Of a stretch of DNA of 31,430 bases, positions 16,654-24,783 are shown piece after piece; positions within the stretch are counted from its first letter, which is position 1, and every line of letters begins with the position of its first letter. A program made the position numbers and the translations under genes. Location of the stretch: NCBI GenBank assembly GCA_002424295.1, contig DIQY01000026.1, positions 3,010 to 34,439 of the forward strand, written 5' to 3'. The notes beneath the pieces were generated by a model. The model was given only the letters and a program-made list of their open reading frames with translations, did no database searches and had not been told where the DNA came from. This stretch comes from Ruminococcaceae bacterium UBA5450 (lineage in GTDB: Bacteria; Bacillota; Clostridia; Oscillospirales; Acutalibacteraceae).

Positions 16654-17427
16654 TCACCCCTCCTCTGCTGCTTTTTCTATGATTTCTTTTCCTAATTCAT
16701 TATAGGCCAATGCACCTTTATTGCTCTTATCAAAATATTGAATTGGTTTTCCAAAGCTCGGTGCTTCTGAAAGCCGCACGGTTCTTGGAATAACGGCTGC
16801 AAACACTTTCTTTGGAAAATATTTTTTTACTTCTCCGACCACCTGTTGCGTCAGATTAAGCCTGCCGTCATACATGGTCAAAAGGACTCCTTCAATTTCT
16901 AAATGCGAATTATAAAGCCGTTTTACTCGCTTTACGCTGTTCATCAGTTGGCTTAGCCCCTCTAAGGCATAATATTCGCATTGAATGGGCATTAAAATAG
17001 AGTCGGCAGCACAAAGGGCATTGGTTGTAATAATTCCGAGAGATGGAGGGCAATCAATCAGAATCATATCATATTTTTCGCGCAAAGGTGCCAAATCAAG
17101 GCGGAGAATTGATTCCCGATGGCTTTGCTCCACTAATTCTATCTCTGCAGCCGCCAGATCGAGACTACTTGGCAGAATATCAAGATTTTCAAATGCCGTA
17201 TGTAAAAGAACTTCTGCGGCAGTTGCCTGCCCAATCAGCATCTCATATGTTGTCTTTTTTAGACTGCGACGATTAATTCCTACCCCGCTGGATGAATTCC
17301 CCTGCGGATCAATATCTACCAGCAACGTCTTTTTTCCTGCTAATCCCAATGCAGAAGAAAGATTTACCGCCGTTGTGGTCTTTCCAACGCCGCCTTTTTG
17401 GTTCGCTATCGCAATGATCTTGCCCAT
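16654..17427 (-). CDS. soj: Chromosome-partitioning ATPase ParA (Soj)
   Basis: 257 residues, a deviant Walker-A ParA/MinD-type ATPase. KGGVGKTTT (11-19) is the P-loop with its signature lysine; IDPQGNSSSGVG and LIDCPPSLG supply the other nucleotide-site segments. It drives segregation with ParB and, in Bacillus, also controls DnaA. The ATG has a strong GGGAGGTGG site. Upstream are a promoter (17473-17501), a leader hairpin and a parS site, so ParB spreading from that site could regulate the operon. The name follows the Firmicutes parA of this neighbourhood. Confidence 0.95.
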   Translation of the reverse strand: MGKIIAIANQKGGVGKTTTAVNLSSALGLAGKKTLLVDIDPQGNSSSGVGINRRSLKKTTYEMLIGQATAAEVLLHTAFENLDILPSSLDLAAAEIELVEQSHRESILRLDLAPLREKYDMILIDCPPSLGIITTNALCAADSILMPIQCEYYALEGLSQLMNSVKRVKRLYNSHLEIEGVLLTMYDGRLNLTQQVVGEVKKYFPKKVFAAVIPRTVRLSEAPSFGKPIQYFDKSNKGALAYNELGKEIIEKAAEEG

Positions 17428-17442
17428 TTCGCTCCACCTCCC

Positions 17443-17461
17443 CCAATTTTTCTAAAATTGG
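17443..17461 (-). promoter_or_regulatory. Leader hairpin next to the soj ribosome binding site
   Basis: CCAATTTT and AAAATTGG form an 8-bp stem with a 3-base loop in the soj 5' leader, ending directly against the GGGAGG ribosome binding site. It could tune translation or protect the mRNA end. No ligand is suggested. Confidence 0.4.
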
Positions 17462-17472
17462 ACTTGGTTTTT

Positions 17473-17501
17473 ATTATATCACTTCTCTCTTTTTGAGACA
17501 A
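17473..17501 (-). promoter_or_regulatory. Sigma-A promoter of soj-parB
   Basis: On the - strand, TTGTCT (17496-17501) and TATAAT (17473-17478) are 17 bases apart, with an extended -10 TG. It lies about 45 bases upstream of the soj start codon and just downstream of the noc terminator and parS. Confidence 0.75.
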
Positions 17502-17534
17502 CCATCTTTGCCCTTTTCTACAGATGTTTTTACA

Positions 17535-17550
17535 TGTTTCACGTGAAACA
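17535..17550. promoter_or_regulatory. parS: parS site 1
   Basis: TGTTTCACGTGAAACA is a perfect 16-base palindrome and an exact match to the Bacillus-type parS consensus (TGTTnCACGTGAAACA). It lies between the noc terminator and the soj promoter, about 8-10 kb from the putative origin. It is the expected loading site of the ParB encoded next door. Confidence 0.95.
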
Positions 17551-17556
17551 GCGCGC

Positions 17557-17590
17557 AAAAAGGGACCCGGCAATTTGATACCGAGCCCCT
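17557..17590 (-). terminator. Terminator after noc
   Basis: On the - strand a 10-bp stem (17581-17590 with 17561-17570, two G-T pairs) with a 10-base loop is followed by a run of five T. It ends the noc transcript just before parS. Confidence 0.75.
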
Positions 17591-17635
17591 GCTTGCGGGA
17601 AAAATGATAAGGAAATGGATGACTTGTAATTAATT

Positions 17636-18424
17636 TTAGGCAGGCCGTTTTTTTTGTGGAATTCGGATAATCCATTCGAGGCAATCCTCTTTTTTGTTGC
17701 ATGACGCTTCGGCCTGCACCCCGGCGCTCTGCAATGTTTTTACTGCGTGATCGATTGTATTTCCAAAAATCCGCACATCCTTGATAATTAAAAGTCTGCG
17801 TGGTGCGGAAGATTTTTGCTTCTTATTTGGATTTAGAAGTTTGTCCACCATCTGTTCCGTCTGCTGGACATTTAATTTTTGACTTAAAATGGAGTCCAAT
17901 GTTTTTTGACGGGATTTTTCCGGCAGACGAAGCAGCGCTCTAGCGTGACGTTCTGTGAGCCCTGCAGAAATAATTTGTTGCCGCAAATCAGGAGAAAGAT
18001 TCAGCAGCCGTAATTTATTTGCCACTGAAGACTGACTTTTCCCCAAACGCCGCGCACATTCTTCCTGCGTCAGGTTAGCTTTTTCCATTAGGCGCCGGAT
18101 TCCCTCTGCTTCTTCAAACAGATTCAAATTAGAACGCTGCAAGTTTTCGATCAATGCCATAACCGCACTCTCATTATCAGAATATTCCGAAAGAACCGCT
18201 GGAATTACCCATAATCCCGCCATTTTACAAGCGCGAAGCCGCCGTTCTCCCGCTACCAGTTCATATCCTTTAAAAGTTCTGCGAACAACAATTGGCTGAA
18301 TTAAGCCGTTTCTCTGGATACTCTCTGCAAGGGAACGAAGTTCTTCTTCTCCGAAAAATCTTCTTGGCTGAGAGGGATTCGGATGGATCGCGTCAATATT
18401 CAGTTCTAAAATTTTCTGACGCAT
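17636..18424 (-). CDS. noc: ParB-like nucleoid occlusion protein Noc
   Basis: 262 residues. It is a ParB paralogue: GERRLRACKMAG (59-70) is the CTP-binding motif, ENLQRSNLNLFEEA follows, and a helix-turn-helix spans about 118-140. In Bacillus, Noc binds its own sites and the membrane to keep the division septum off the nucleoid. Placement between rsmG and soj and the C-terminal DVRIFGNTIDHAVKTLQSAG segment match Noc rather than Spo0J. I chose the ATG at 18424; GGGAGGG lies 11 bases upstream, and an upstream extension of the frame has no better site. I saw no clear ATTTCCCGGGAAAT-type Noc site in the window, so the DNA specificity is unproven. Confidence 0.85.
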   Translation of the reverse strand: MRQKILELNIDAIHPNPSQPRRFFGEEELRSLAESIQRNGLIQPIVVRRTFKGYELVAGERRLRACKMAGLWVIPAVLSEYSDNESAVMALIENLQRSNLNLFEEAEGIRRLMEKANLTQEECARRLGKSQSSVANKLRLLNLSPDLRQQIISAGLTERHARALLRLPEKSRQKTLDSILSQKLNVQQTEQMVDKLLNPNKKQKSSAPRRLLIIKDVRIFGNTIDHAVKTLQSAGVQAEASCNKKEDCLEWIIRIPQKKRPA

Positions 18425-18529
18425 TTTTGATTTTTCCCTCCCGCCTTGTCCATAGAATACCATATGAAAAGCTAAAGATTTTGTCACTTTCTGCGAACAA
18501 TTTTAAAAAGATTTAGAAAAATTTTCAAT

Positions 18530-18581
18530 AAAAAGGCCCGCCTTTTCTCTGTAAGCTTACAAAGAAAAAACAGGTCTTTTT
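18530..18581 (-). terminator. Terminator after rsmG
   Basis: A long imperfect hairpin: the outer arms AAAAAG and CTTTTT, a CCTG/CGGG segment, TTTTCT/AGAAAA and a TGTAAGCTTACA centre all pair. On the - strand it ends in a T-run. It closes the mnmE-mnmG-rsmG unit. Confidence 0.7.
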
Positions 18582-18587
18582 TGTTTT

Positions 18588-19298
18588 TTATAAATGCTGT
18601 TTTTTTATTTTTCCACCCGGACGCGGATATTTTTTCGGCATTAATCGTTTTTGCCGAATTAAAATCAAACTTCTGCCTTCGCCATCCGGCAAAGAATATT
18701 TTTTGACTGCTTCAACCTCTGCACCAAGTTTTTTTAAAGCATGTTCGGCAGACTGAATCTCCTGCTCAGGCTGCGGCCCTTTCATTGCGCAAAAAATGCC
18801 GCCCTGTTTTAAAAACGGTAAACAATATTCGCAAAGAAGGGGAAGCTGAGCTACTGCTCGTGCAGAAACAAAATCAAATTTTCCACGCAGTTCCAATTTT
18901 TGTCCACATTCTTCTGCTCTGCCATGAATTTGCTTTGTTTCAATTTGCAGTTTTTGGCAAATATCTTCTAGTACACGCAAGCGCTTTTGAAGACTGTCAA
19001 GCAAAGTAACCGAAAGGGATGGTTCAAAAAGCTTTAGCGGAATTCCAGGAAAGCCGGCGCCGGAACCAATATCGATCAGGTTTTTCCCAGAAAAATCGAC
19101 AAATTTTGTCAGATACAAACAGTCAATAAAGTGCTTCATCACCGCTTCTTTTGGATCAGTAACTGCAGTCAGATTAATTTTCTGATTCCATTCGAGAAGT
19201 TCTTCCAAATAGACCTGAAAAGCTTTCGCTAATTGGGGAGTTATTTTAATTTTGCAGATTTCTGCTTGTTCGATCAGATAGGATTCAATGTTCTCCAT
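18588..19298 (-). CDS. rsmG: 16S rRNA (guanine527-N7)-methyltransferase RsmG
   Basis: 236 residues. It methylates G527 of 16S rRNA using SAM; loss gives low-level streptomycin resistance in other bacteria. The SAM-binding motif LIDIGSGAGFPGIPLKL lies at about 74-90, preceded by the WNQKINLTAVTDP block typical of the family, and followed by SARAVAQLP. The ATG lies inside the end of mnmG (14-base overlap), with AAAGGAAC upstream, so it is translationally coupled. It has a basic, proline-rich C-terminal tail. Confidence 0.94.
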   Translation of the reverse strand: MENIESYLIEQAEICKIKITPQLAKAFQVYLEELLEWNQKINLTAVTDPKEAVMKHFIDCLYLTKFVDFSGKNLIDIGSGAGFPGIPLKLFEPSLSVTLLDSLQKRLRVLEDICQKLQIETKQIHGRAEECGQKLELRGKFDFVSARAVAQLPLLCEYCLPFLKQGGIFCAMKGPQPEQEIQSAEHALKKLGAEVEAVKKYSLPDGEGRSLILIRQKRLMPKKYPRPGGKIKKQHL

Positions 19299-21183
19299 TG
19301 ATCAGTTCCTTTCTACTTTCCTTCTGCAGCCAAATTAAAAGTACACTGATATCGGCAGGGCTGACTCCCGAAATTCGGCTTGCCTGCCCAATATTGGCAG
19401 GGCGCACACAATTCAGTTTTTCCTGTGCCTCCGAGCGCAGTCCTGTAATTGTTTGATAGTCTGTCCCTTTCGGAAGCTGTTTTCCTTCTAATCGGCGCAT
19501 TTCTTCAATCTCAGATTTTTGACGTCGAATATATCCTTCGTATTTTAGTTCAATCTCTACGTTTTCAAAAATTGCTTCCGGAAGTTTCGGACGAGCCGTA
19601 TCCACAGGCTCCAAAACTTTATAAGAAAGTTCCGGCCGTTTTAACAAATCAGAAAGTCTTGCTCCGCTGGAAACCGGTGTTGTTCCACGTGAAACAAGAA
19701 GCTGATTTAGTGTCTCCGACGGCGATAGAATGGTCTTTTCTGCACGTGTTCTTTCTTCTTTTTTCTGTTCTTCCTTTTGGAGAAAGCGTTCCCAACGCTC
19801 ATCTGAAATCAAGCCGATTTTTCTTCCAATCGGGGTCAGGCGCTCATCTGCATTATCTTGCCGCAGCACCAACCGATATTCACTGCGGGAAGTCATCATG
19901 CGATAAGGATCCATTACCCCTTTTGTCACCAAATCATCTACTAACGTTCCAATATAAGAACTCGCTCGATCAAGAATCATTGGCGGACGATTTTTTACTT
20001 TCAATGCTGCATTAATCCCTGCAACAATTCCCTGCGCGGCGGCTTCTTCATATCCGGAAGATCCATTAAACTGTCCGGCCCCATAAAGGCCCGGAAAATC
20101 TGTAAACTCCAATGTATTTTCCATTTGCAGAGGGTCCACACAATCATATTCGATTGCATAGGCAAATCGCATGATCTGCACATGTTCCAGCCCTTTAATG
20201 GTATGATAAAACGCCAGCTGCACATCTTCCGGCAAAGAAGAGCTCATGCCCTGCAAATACATTTCTTCCGTATCCATTCCGCACGGCTCAATAAAAAGCT
20301 GGTGACGCGGCTTGTCTTTGAAGCGCATAATTTTATCTTCAATACTAGGGCAGTACCGCGGCCCAATTCCTTCAATTTTTCCTGCATAAAGGGGACTGCG
20401 ACCAATGTTTTTCAGAATGATCTCTTTTGTACGGTCATTTGTCCACGAAACATGACATACCGCCTTATTCTTTCCCGGAACAAGCGTATCATAGGAAAAT
20501 GGAACAACCGGCTCATCTCCGCACTGCTTTTCAAGCCCTGTAAAGTCAATCGATCCACGCTTCACCCGCGCCGGCGTTCCGGTCTTAAAACGGCGCAGAT
20601 GAAGACCTAATTTTACAAGACTCTGTGTGAGAAAACTTGCGGGAAACATTCCATCCGGCCCACTTTTATAACTGACATCTCCTACATAAATTTTTCCTCC
20701 GAGAAAAGTTCCTGTCGCAATCACTACCGCTTTTGTGTGATAGACAGCTCCCATTCGAGTAACAAGCCTCCAGCCATCCTCTTCTTTCGTCAACTCCGTT
20801 ACTTCGGCTTGCTTAAGCTCCAATCCATCCTGTAATTCCAGCTTATGCTTCATTACTTTGGAATACTCCCGGCGGTCAATCTGACACCGCAGAGAATGTA
20901 CAGCCGGTCCTTTTCCTAAATTCAGCATACGGCTCTGCAAAAATGTCTGATCCGCTGTTTTTCCCATTTCTCCGCCCAACGCATCAATTTCTCTCACAAG
21001 ATGCCCTTTTGCTGTTCCTCCAATGCAAGGATTACAAGGACAATTTCCGACTGCATCCAAATTGATCGTAAAAACGATTGTCTTCGCGCCAAGCCGCGCA
21101 CTGGCAAGCCCTGCCTCTATTCCGGCATGTCCTGCACCGATGACCGCAACCTCACAATTTTCCGCTTCATACTCAGTTTCCAT
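19285..21183 (-). CDS. mnmG: tRNA uridine-5-carboxymethylaminomethyl modification enzyme MnmG (GidA)
   Basis: 632 residues, full length. With MnmE it installs the cmnm5 group on U34 of several tRNAs, using FAD, NADH and methylene-tetrahydrofolate. VIGAGHAGIEAGLASARLG (about 14-32) is the FAD-binding glycine motif, and NCPCNPCIGGTAKGHLVREI is the conserved cysteine-containing block. The SSGYEEAAAQGIVAGINAAL segment and the helical C-terminal domain that contacts MnmE are also present. AGGGAGA precedes the ATG. It sits 50 bases after mnmE. A parS site (19681-19696) is embedded in the coding sequence. Confidence 0.96.
   Translation of the reverse strand: METEYEAENCEVAVIGAGHAGIEAGLASARLGAKTIVFTINLDAVGNCPCNPCIGGTAKGHLVREIDALGGEMGKTADQTFLQSRMLNLGKGPAVHSLRCQIDRREYSKVMKHKLELQDGLELKQAEVTELTKEEDGWRLVTRMGAVYHTKAVVIATGTFLGGKIYVGDVSYKSGPDGMFPASFLTQSLVKLGLHLRRFKTGTPARVKRGSIDFTGLEKQCGDEPVVPFSYDTLVPGKNKAVCHVSWTNDRTKEIILKNIGRSPLYAGKIEGIGPRYCPSIEDKIMRFKDKPRHQLFIEPCGMDTEEMYLQGMSSSLPEDVQLAFYHTIKGLEHVQIMRFAYAIEYDCVDPLQMENTLEFTDFPGLYGAGQFNGSSGYEEAAAQGIVAGINAALKVKNRPPMILDRASSYIGTLVDDLVTKGVMDPYRMMTSRSEYRLVLRQDNADERLTPIGRKIGLISDERWERFLQKEEQKKEERTRAEKTILSPSETLNQLLVSRGTTPVSSGARLSDLLKRPELSYKVLEPVDTARPKLPEAIFENVEIELKYEGYIRRQKSEIEEMRRLEGKQLPKGTDYQTITGLRSEAQEKLNCVRPANIGQASRISGVSPADISVLLIWLQKESRKELINGEH
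19681..19696. promoter_or_regulatory. parS: parS site 2, inside mnmG
   Basis: TGTTCCACGTGAAACA matches the TGTTnCACGTGAAACA consensus, with a single break in dyad symmetry. It is carried within the mnmG reading frame, about 2.1 kb from site 1. Placing parS sites within genes near the origin is usual in Firmicutes. Confidence 0.88.
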
Positions 21184-21233
21184 GTTCTGTCTCCCTTATA
21201 ATTTTCCACATTGTCCGTATTTTAAGTTGAAAA

Positions 21234-22595
21234 CTATTTGCCTACACAGAAGTTTTTAAAAACTTCCTCTACGACCGCATCGGTCACTCGTTCTCCGGTA
21301 AATTCCAAAATTGCAGAAAGTGCTCCTTCAACGCTAACAGTAACCGCATCCAGCGTCATTCCGCTTAAAAATGCATCCCGCGCTTCTTTTGTGCATTCCA
21401 ATGCCCGCCGAATCACATCTTTTTGACGTTCCGTAAATAGAATTCCTGCTGAAGGATCAATCTCTCCTGTATGAAAAATTGTTTTAATCGCATCCGTCAG
21501 TGCTTCTATTCCTTCGCCTTTTAATGCCGATATATATACTTTTTGTTTAATATACTTATTAATATACTTTTCGTCTAATTTATTCTGCAAATCCGCTTTA
21601 TTAATGACTGCAATTGCCGGAACATTTCCAATCGACTGCAAAAGTTTCTGATCTTCTTCTGTAAGTGACTCAGAAGAATCAAAGACCGCAAGAATCAGCT
21701 GTGCATGATTTAGACGTTCTTTTGTTCTCTCAACACCAATTTGTTCAATCGGATCACTGCTTTCCCGCAGGCCGGCGGTATCTGCAAGGTGAAGTGGAAT
21801 CTCATCCAGAGAGACCGTATCTTCTACAATATCTCTCGTCGTCCCCGCAAAAGCCGTTACAATGCTTTTTTGTGTTCCAGAGAGTAAATTCATCAATGTA
21901 CTCTTTCCCACGTTAGGACGTCCTACAATGACCGTATCAATGCCATCACAGAGAACTTGACCTGCTCCAAACCCATCATAAAGTTTTTGCAGACGATCCG
22001 TGCTATCACAAAGTTGTTTTTTCAACACTTCATTATCCACCTGCGGTACATCATCATCAGGATAATCTGCCCAAGCTGCCAAATGAGAGGTCGCATCCAT
22101 CAACTCGTCTTTCACTTTGTAAATTGATTCATGAAGTTTTCCGGATTGTCCTGCGCGGGCAGCACGAGCAGCACCTTCACTTTTTGCACCGATCATTTCC
22201 ATAACGGATTCTGCCTGCGTCAAATCCATCTTTCCATTCAGAAAAGCCTGTTTTGTAAATTCTCCCGGTTCTGCCGGACGTGCTCCTGCCGCATAACAGG
22301 CAGAGAGCAGCTTTCTCAAAAGAAATGGACCTCCATGACAGGAAAGTTCCACTACATTTTCGCCCGTATAGCTTTTTGGAGCGCGAAAATTGGAAGCAAC
22401 ACATTGATCAAATGTCTCTTTTCCATCAGAAACAGTCCCAAATAGGGAAGTATACCCAGGCAAAGATTCTATTTTTTTACCCGAAACGGAATGAAAAACC
22501 CGATCGGCAATTTTTTGAGCATCGGCTCCAGAAATCCGTACGATTCCAATCCCACCTTCTCCAGGCGGTGTACTGATTGCAGCAATGGTTCTCAT
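21234..22595 (-). CDS. mnmE: tRNA modification GTPase MnmE (TrmE)
   Basis: 453 residues, the normal length. It partners MnmG in U34 modification of tRNA. The N-terminal folate-binding domain starts TIAAISTPPGEGGIGIVRISG, followed by a helical domain and an inserted G domain with G1 GRPNVGKS (225-232), a GTTRD switch, G3 DTAG (272-275) and G4 NKAD. It ends in CVGK, the invariant C-terminal CxGK. An AAAGGAG lies about 13 bases before the ATG. The terminator at 22634-22678 separates it from jag, so it depends on read-through or on a promoter I could not place in the 38-base gap. Confidence 0.96.
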   Translation of the reverse strand: MRTIAAISTPPGEGGIGIVRISGADAQKIADRVFHSVSGKKIESLPGYTSLFGTVSDGKETFDQCVASNFRAPKSYTGENVVELSCHGGPFLLRKLLSACYAAGARPAEPGEFTKQAFLNGKMDLTQAESVMEMIGAKSEGAARAARAGQSGKLHESIYKVKDELMDATSHLAAWADYPDDDVPQVDNEVLKKQLCDSTDRLQKLYDGFGAGQVLCDGIDTVIVGRPNVGKSTLMNLLSGTQKSIVTAFAGTTRDIVEDTVSLDEIPLHLADTAGLRESSDPIEQIGVERTKERLNHAQLILAVFDSSESLTEEDQKLLQSIGNVPAIAVINKADLQNKLDEKYINKYIKQKVYISALKGEGIEALTDAIKTIFHTGEIDPSAGILFTERQKDVIRRALECTKEARDAFLSGMTLDAVTVSVEGALSAILEFTGERVTDAVVEEVFKNFCVGK

Positions 22596-22633
22596 ATAAA
22601 AAAGCGACTCCTTTTTGAAATCATCAGATAAAA

Positions 22634-22678
22634 GGGGAGACGCCGCGATCTAAACGCGGACGCCTCCCCGATTTTTTT
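22634..22678. terminator. GC-rich hairpin between jag and mnmE
   Basis: GGGGAG (22634-22639) pairs with CTCCCC (22664-22669), and inside it CCGCG pairs with CGCGG. The + strand side is followed by seven T and the - strand side by TTTTAT. It works on paper in both directions, though the better T-run faces the + strand. It probably ends or attenuates the rpmH-to-jag transcript. Confidence 0.65.
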
Positions 22679-22713
22679 ATGCATCCATGCACGATCTCTG
22701 CGGCAATGGTTTT

Positions 22714-23607
22714 TTATTCTTCCTTCTCTTTTTTGACATCAATTCTGCCATAAAGAACTGGTGTTTTTGCCTCTGCAGAAGCGGCTCTCTGCTCTGAGTT
22801 AGGAGAATGAAAAGTGGGTTTTTCTTCTGGAGAACGATCAATTCTGCCATAAACCGGTGCAGAATAATTTGTTTTTGCAGGATAGCGATTGTTTTGGTAT
22901 GGCCTATTCTGCCCCTGAAATCCGCCACTGCGATTATTATTATAAGGACGTCTGTTGTTATTCCTATAATTTACTGGACGCTCTCCGGCTTCCGGACCAA
23001 TCACAACATGACGGGCAAGATCTTGTCCTTCACTCCAGCTTTTTGCGCCTTCTATTTCAGAAACAGCGGTATGAATAATTCTGCGCTCATAGGGATTCAT
23101 TGGCTCCAACGGAAAATTACGACCATACTTCAGCGATTTTCCTGCCATTTTCTTTCCGAGCGCTTCCAATGTTTCACGGCGCTTTTCCCGATAATTTCCA
23201 ATATCCAGCGTAATACGAAAATAATCATCTCGTTTATGATTGACAACAAGGCCGCTCAAATACTGCAGGGCATCCAGAGTTTCTCCACGATGACCAATAA
23301 TAAAGCCAACATCTTCTCCGGTAATCGTTAACATCGCACCATTTTTCTGCGGCTCCGTTTTGATTTCGACCTCATCTAAACCCATCGCATCTAAAATCGA
23401 AGAAAGATAATTTTTCGCAATTTCTGTGGAATTATCTTCTATATAAGCTCTTACTTTCCCAGGATTTCCTCCAAAAAGACCAAGCGTCTTTTTGATTGGA
23501 AGCTCGAGAACTTCATACTCGACTTCGTCTGATTCCACCCCGAGTTTCTGATAAGCATCTTCTTTTGCTTTTTCTACAGTATCTCCAATCCCGATGGCTT
23601 CTTTCAT
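22714..23607 (-). CDS. khpB: RNA-binding protein KhpB (Jag/EloR), with a long disordered tail
   Basis: 297 residues. The Jag-N domain (about 1-51, ending KKTLGLFGGNPGKVRAYI), a KH domain (about 83-157, IIGHRGETLDALQYL) and an R3H domain (MNPYERRIIHTAV, about 160-220) appear in order. The family binds RNA with KhpA and affects cell elongation and division. About 70 residues rich in Asn, Arg, Tyr and Gly follow the R3H domain, and the motif YGRID occurs twice, once mid-tail and once near the end. The usual protein stops soon after R3H, so this tail is unusual and looks like an RNA-binding disordered region. AAAGGAGGAAG precedes the ATG. Confidence 0.92.
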   Translation of the reverse strand: MKEAIGIGDTVEKAKEDAYQKLGVESDEVEYEVLELPIKKTLGLFGGNPGKVRAYIEDNSTEIAKNYLSSILDAMGLDEVEIKTEPQKNGAMLTITGEDVGFIIGHRGETLDALQYLSGLVVNHKRDDYFRITLDIGNYREKRRETLEALGKKMAGKSLKYGRNFPLEPMNPYERRIIHTAVSEIEGAKSWSEGQDLARHVVIGPEAGERPVNYRNNNRRPYNNNRSGGFQGQNRPYQNNRYPAKTNYSAPVYGRIDRSPEEKPTFHSPNSEQRAASAEAKTPVLYGRIDVKKEKEE

Positions 23608-23661
23608 CGCTGCTTCCTCCTTTTGAGAGCATTTTTATTCCAAAAAACACTTATTCTCTCT

Positions 23662-24783
23662 TTATTTTTTTTTTCCTAAGTAATCATTGGAACTTTTTGT
23701 TTTTGCCGACAATTTCCCAGAAGAATTTTTCTCCTGTGCATCTTTACTCCCTGCAGTTTTCTTTTTCTTTGCCTTTTGTGCTTCCATGCGTCTCTCTAAT
23801 TTTTCTGCAAGCTGTAACTGAACTTCAGCCGGAAGCGGTACTTTCTCTGCTTCATTAAGTTCCATCCTTGCAAGATGAGAAGCCTCTACATGAGAGTTCA
23901 TAACTTCCGGTGAATAATATTTATTCATCAAAAGCATTCGTCCAATATTTAGAATGGAGTTCACAATATAATAAAGGCCAACACCGGCTGGAATTACAGC
24001 AGCCAGATACGCCATATAGATTGCCATACCATACATTAAAGCCTTCATACAACCCATTTGCTGCTGCATTCCGGGCTGCATTTTATTCATGAAAAACTGC
24101 ATACATATCTGTAAAACCAAACACAAAAGTGGAATTACAAACAGATTACTGTGGAAGAGCTGTCCAAAAAAGTCAGACGAAGAAGTTGGAGAATCCAGAA
24201 GATCCATCCCAAGAAAAGAAAATCCTTTACTGAAAGAATCTAACTTTTCGGTTTCTTCCGGAGTCAGTGTTGAGAGCTGTCCCTTTACGTTATCGTAATT
24301 CTTTACAATCTTCAGTTCTCCGTAGAACTGGTTTAATCCTAAAAAGCCAGCGTCTGTCTGCTGATATCCCGGAACATGGTCTGCAACACTCTTAATCTCT
24401 GCAATATGATCACTCTGAATGTGCAGCGTATTCGAAAGAGGCATTGCAAAAGAATAGAACAATCCCATCATGATCAATAACGGCAGTAACATTGTTAAAC
24501 AGCCGCCGGTAGGTTTGACTCCTTCTTTTTCATAAAGCTTCTGCTGCTCTTCTGCCAAACGAGCTTTATCGTTAGCATAAATTTTTTGCAGTTCCTTCAT
24601 TTTTTTCTGAATTTTCTGCATTCCAACGGAACTGCGCTGCTGCTTAATATAAAACGGAATCTGAATTGCAAATACCAAAATAGTAAATAGGATAATTGCA
24701 ACACCAAAGTTTTTTACCAGTGAAAACAAAAACCACAGCACATATCCAAAGACGCTGCCAATTGAACTAAAAATCTGGCTCAT
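23662..24783 (-). CDS. yidC: Membrane protein insertase YidC
   Basis: 373 residues, Gram-positive type (no large periplasmic domain). It inserts and folds membrane proteins, alone or with Sec. There is a first core helix (about 25-45), then a basic coiled-coil cytoplasmic hairpin (IKQQRSSVGMQKIQKKMKELQ), GGCLTMLLPLLIMMGLFYSF, and further helices. An extracytoplasmic insert of about 80 residues separates helices 2 and 3. The tail is very lysine-rich, probably for ribosome contact. No lipobox is seen at the N-terminus. The conserved groove Arg/Lys in the first helix is not obvious; by eye Phe38 is there, with Gln41 nearby. It overlaps yidD by 4 bases, with GAGGAG upstream. Confidence 0.93.
   Translation of the reverse strand: MSQIFSSIGSVFGYVLWFLFSLVKNFGVAIILFTILVFAIQIPFYIKQQRSSVGMQKIQKKMKELQKIYANDKARLAEEQQKLYEKEGVKPTGGCLTMLLPLLIMMGLFYSFAMPLSNTLHIQSDHIAEIKSVADHVPGYQQTDAGFLGLNQFYGELKIVKNYDNVKGQLSTLTPEETEKLDSFSKGFSFLGMDLLDSPTSSSDFFGQLFHSNLFVIPLLCLVLQICMQFFMNKMQPGMQQQMGCMKALMYGMAIYMAYLAAVIPAGVGLYYIVNSILNIGRMLLMNKYYSPEVMNSHVEASHLARMELNEAEKVPLPAEVQLQLAEKLERRMEAQKAKKKKTAGSKDAQEKNSSGKLSAKTKSSNDYLGKKK

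Noticed and set aside
19590..22045. Isolated DnaA-box-like sequences (near 19600, 21202 and 22034)
   Set aside because: Single near-matches inside or between the mnmE/mnmG genes, not clustered and without an AT-rich unwinding stretch; 8/9 matches are expected by chance.
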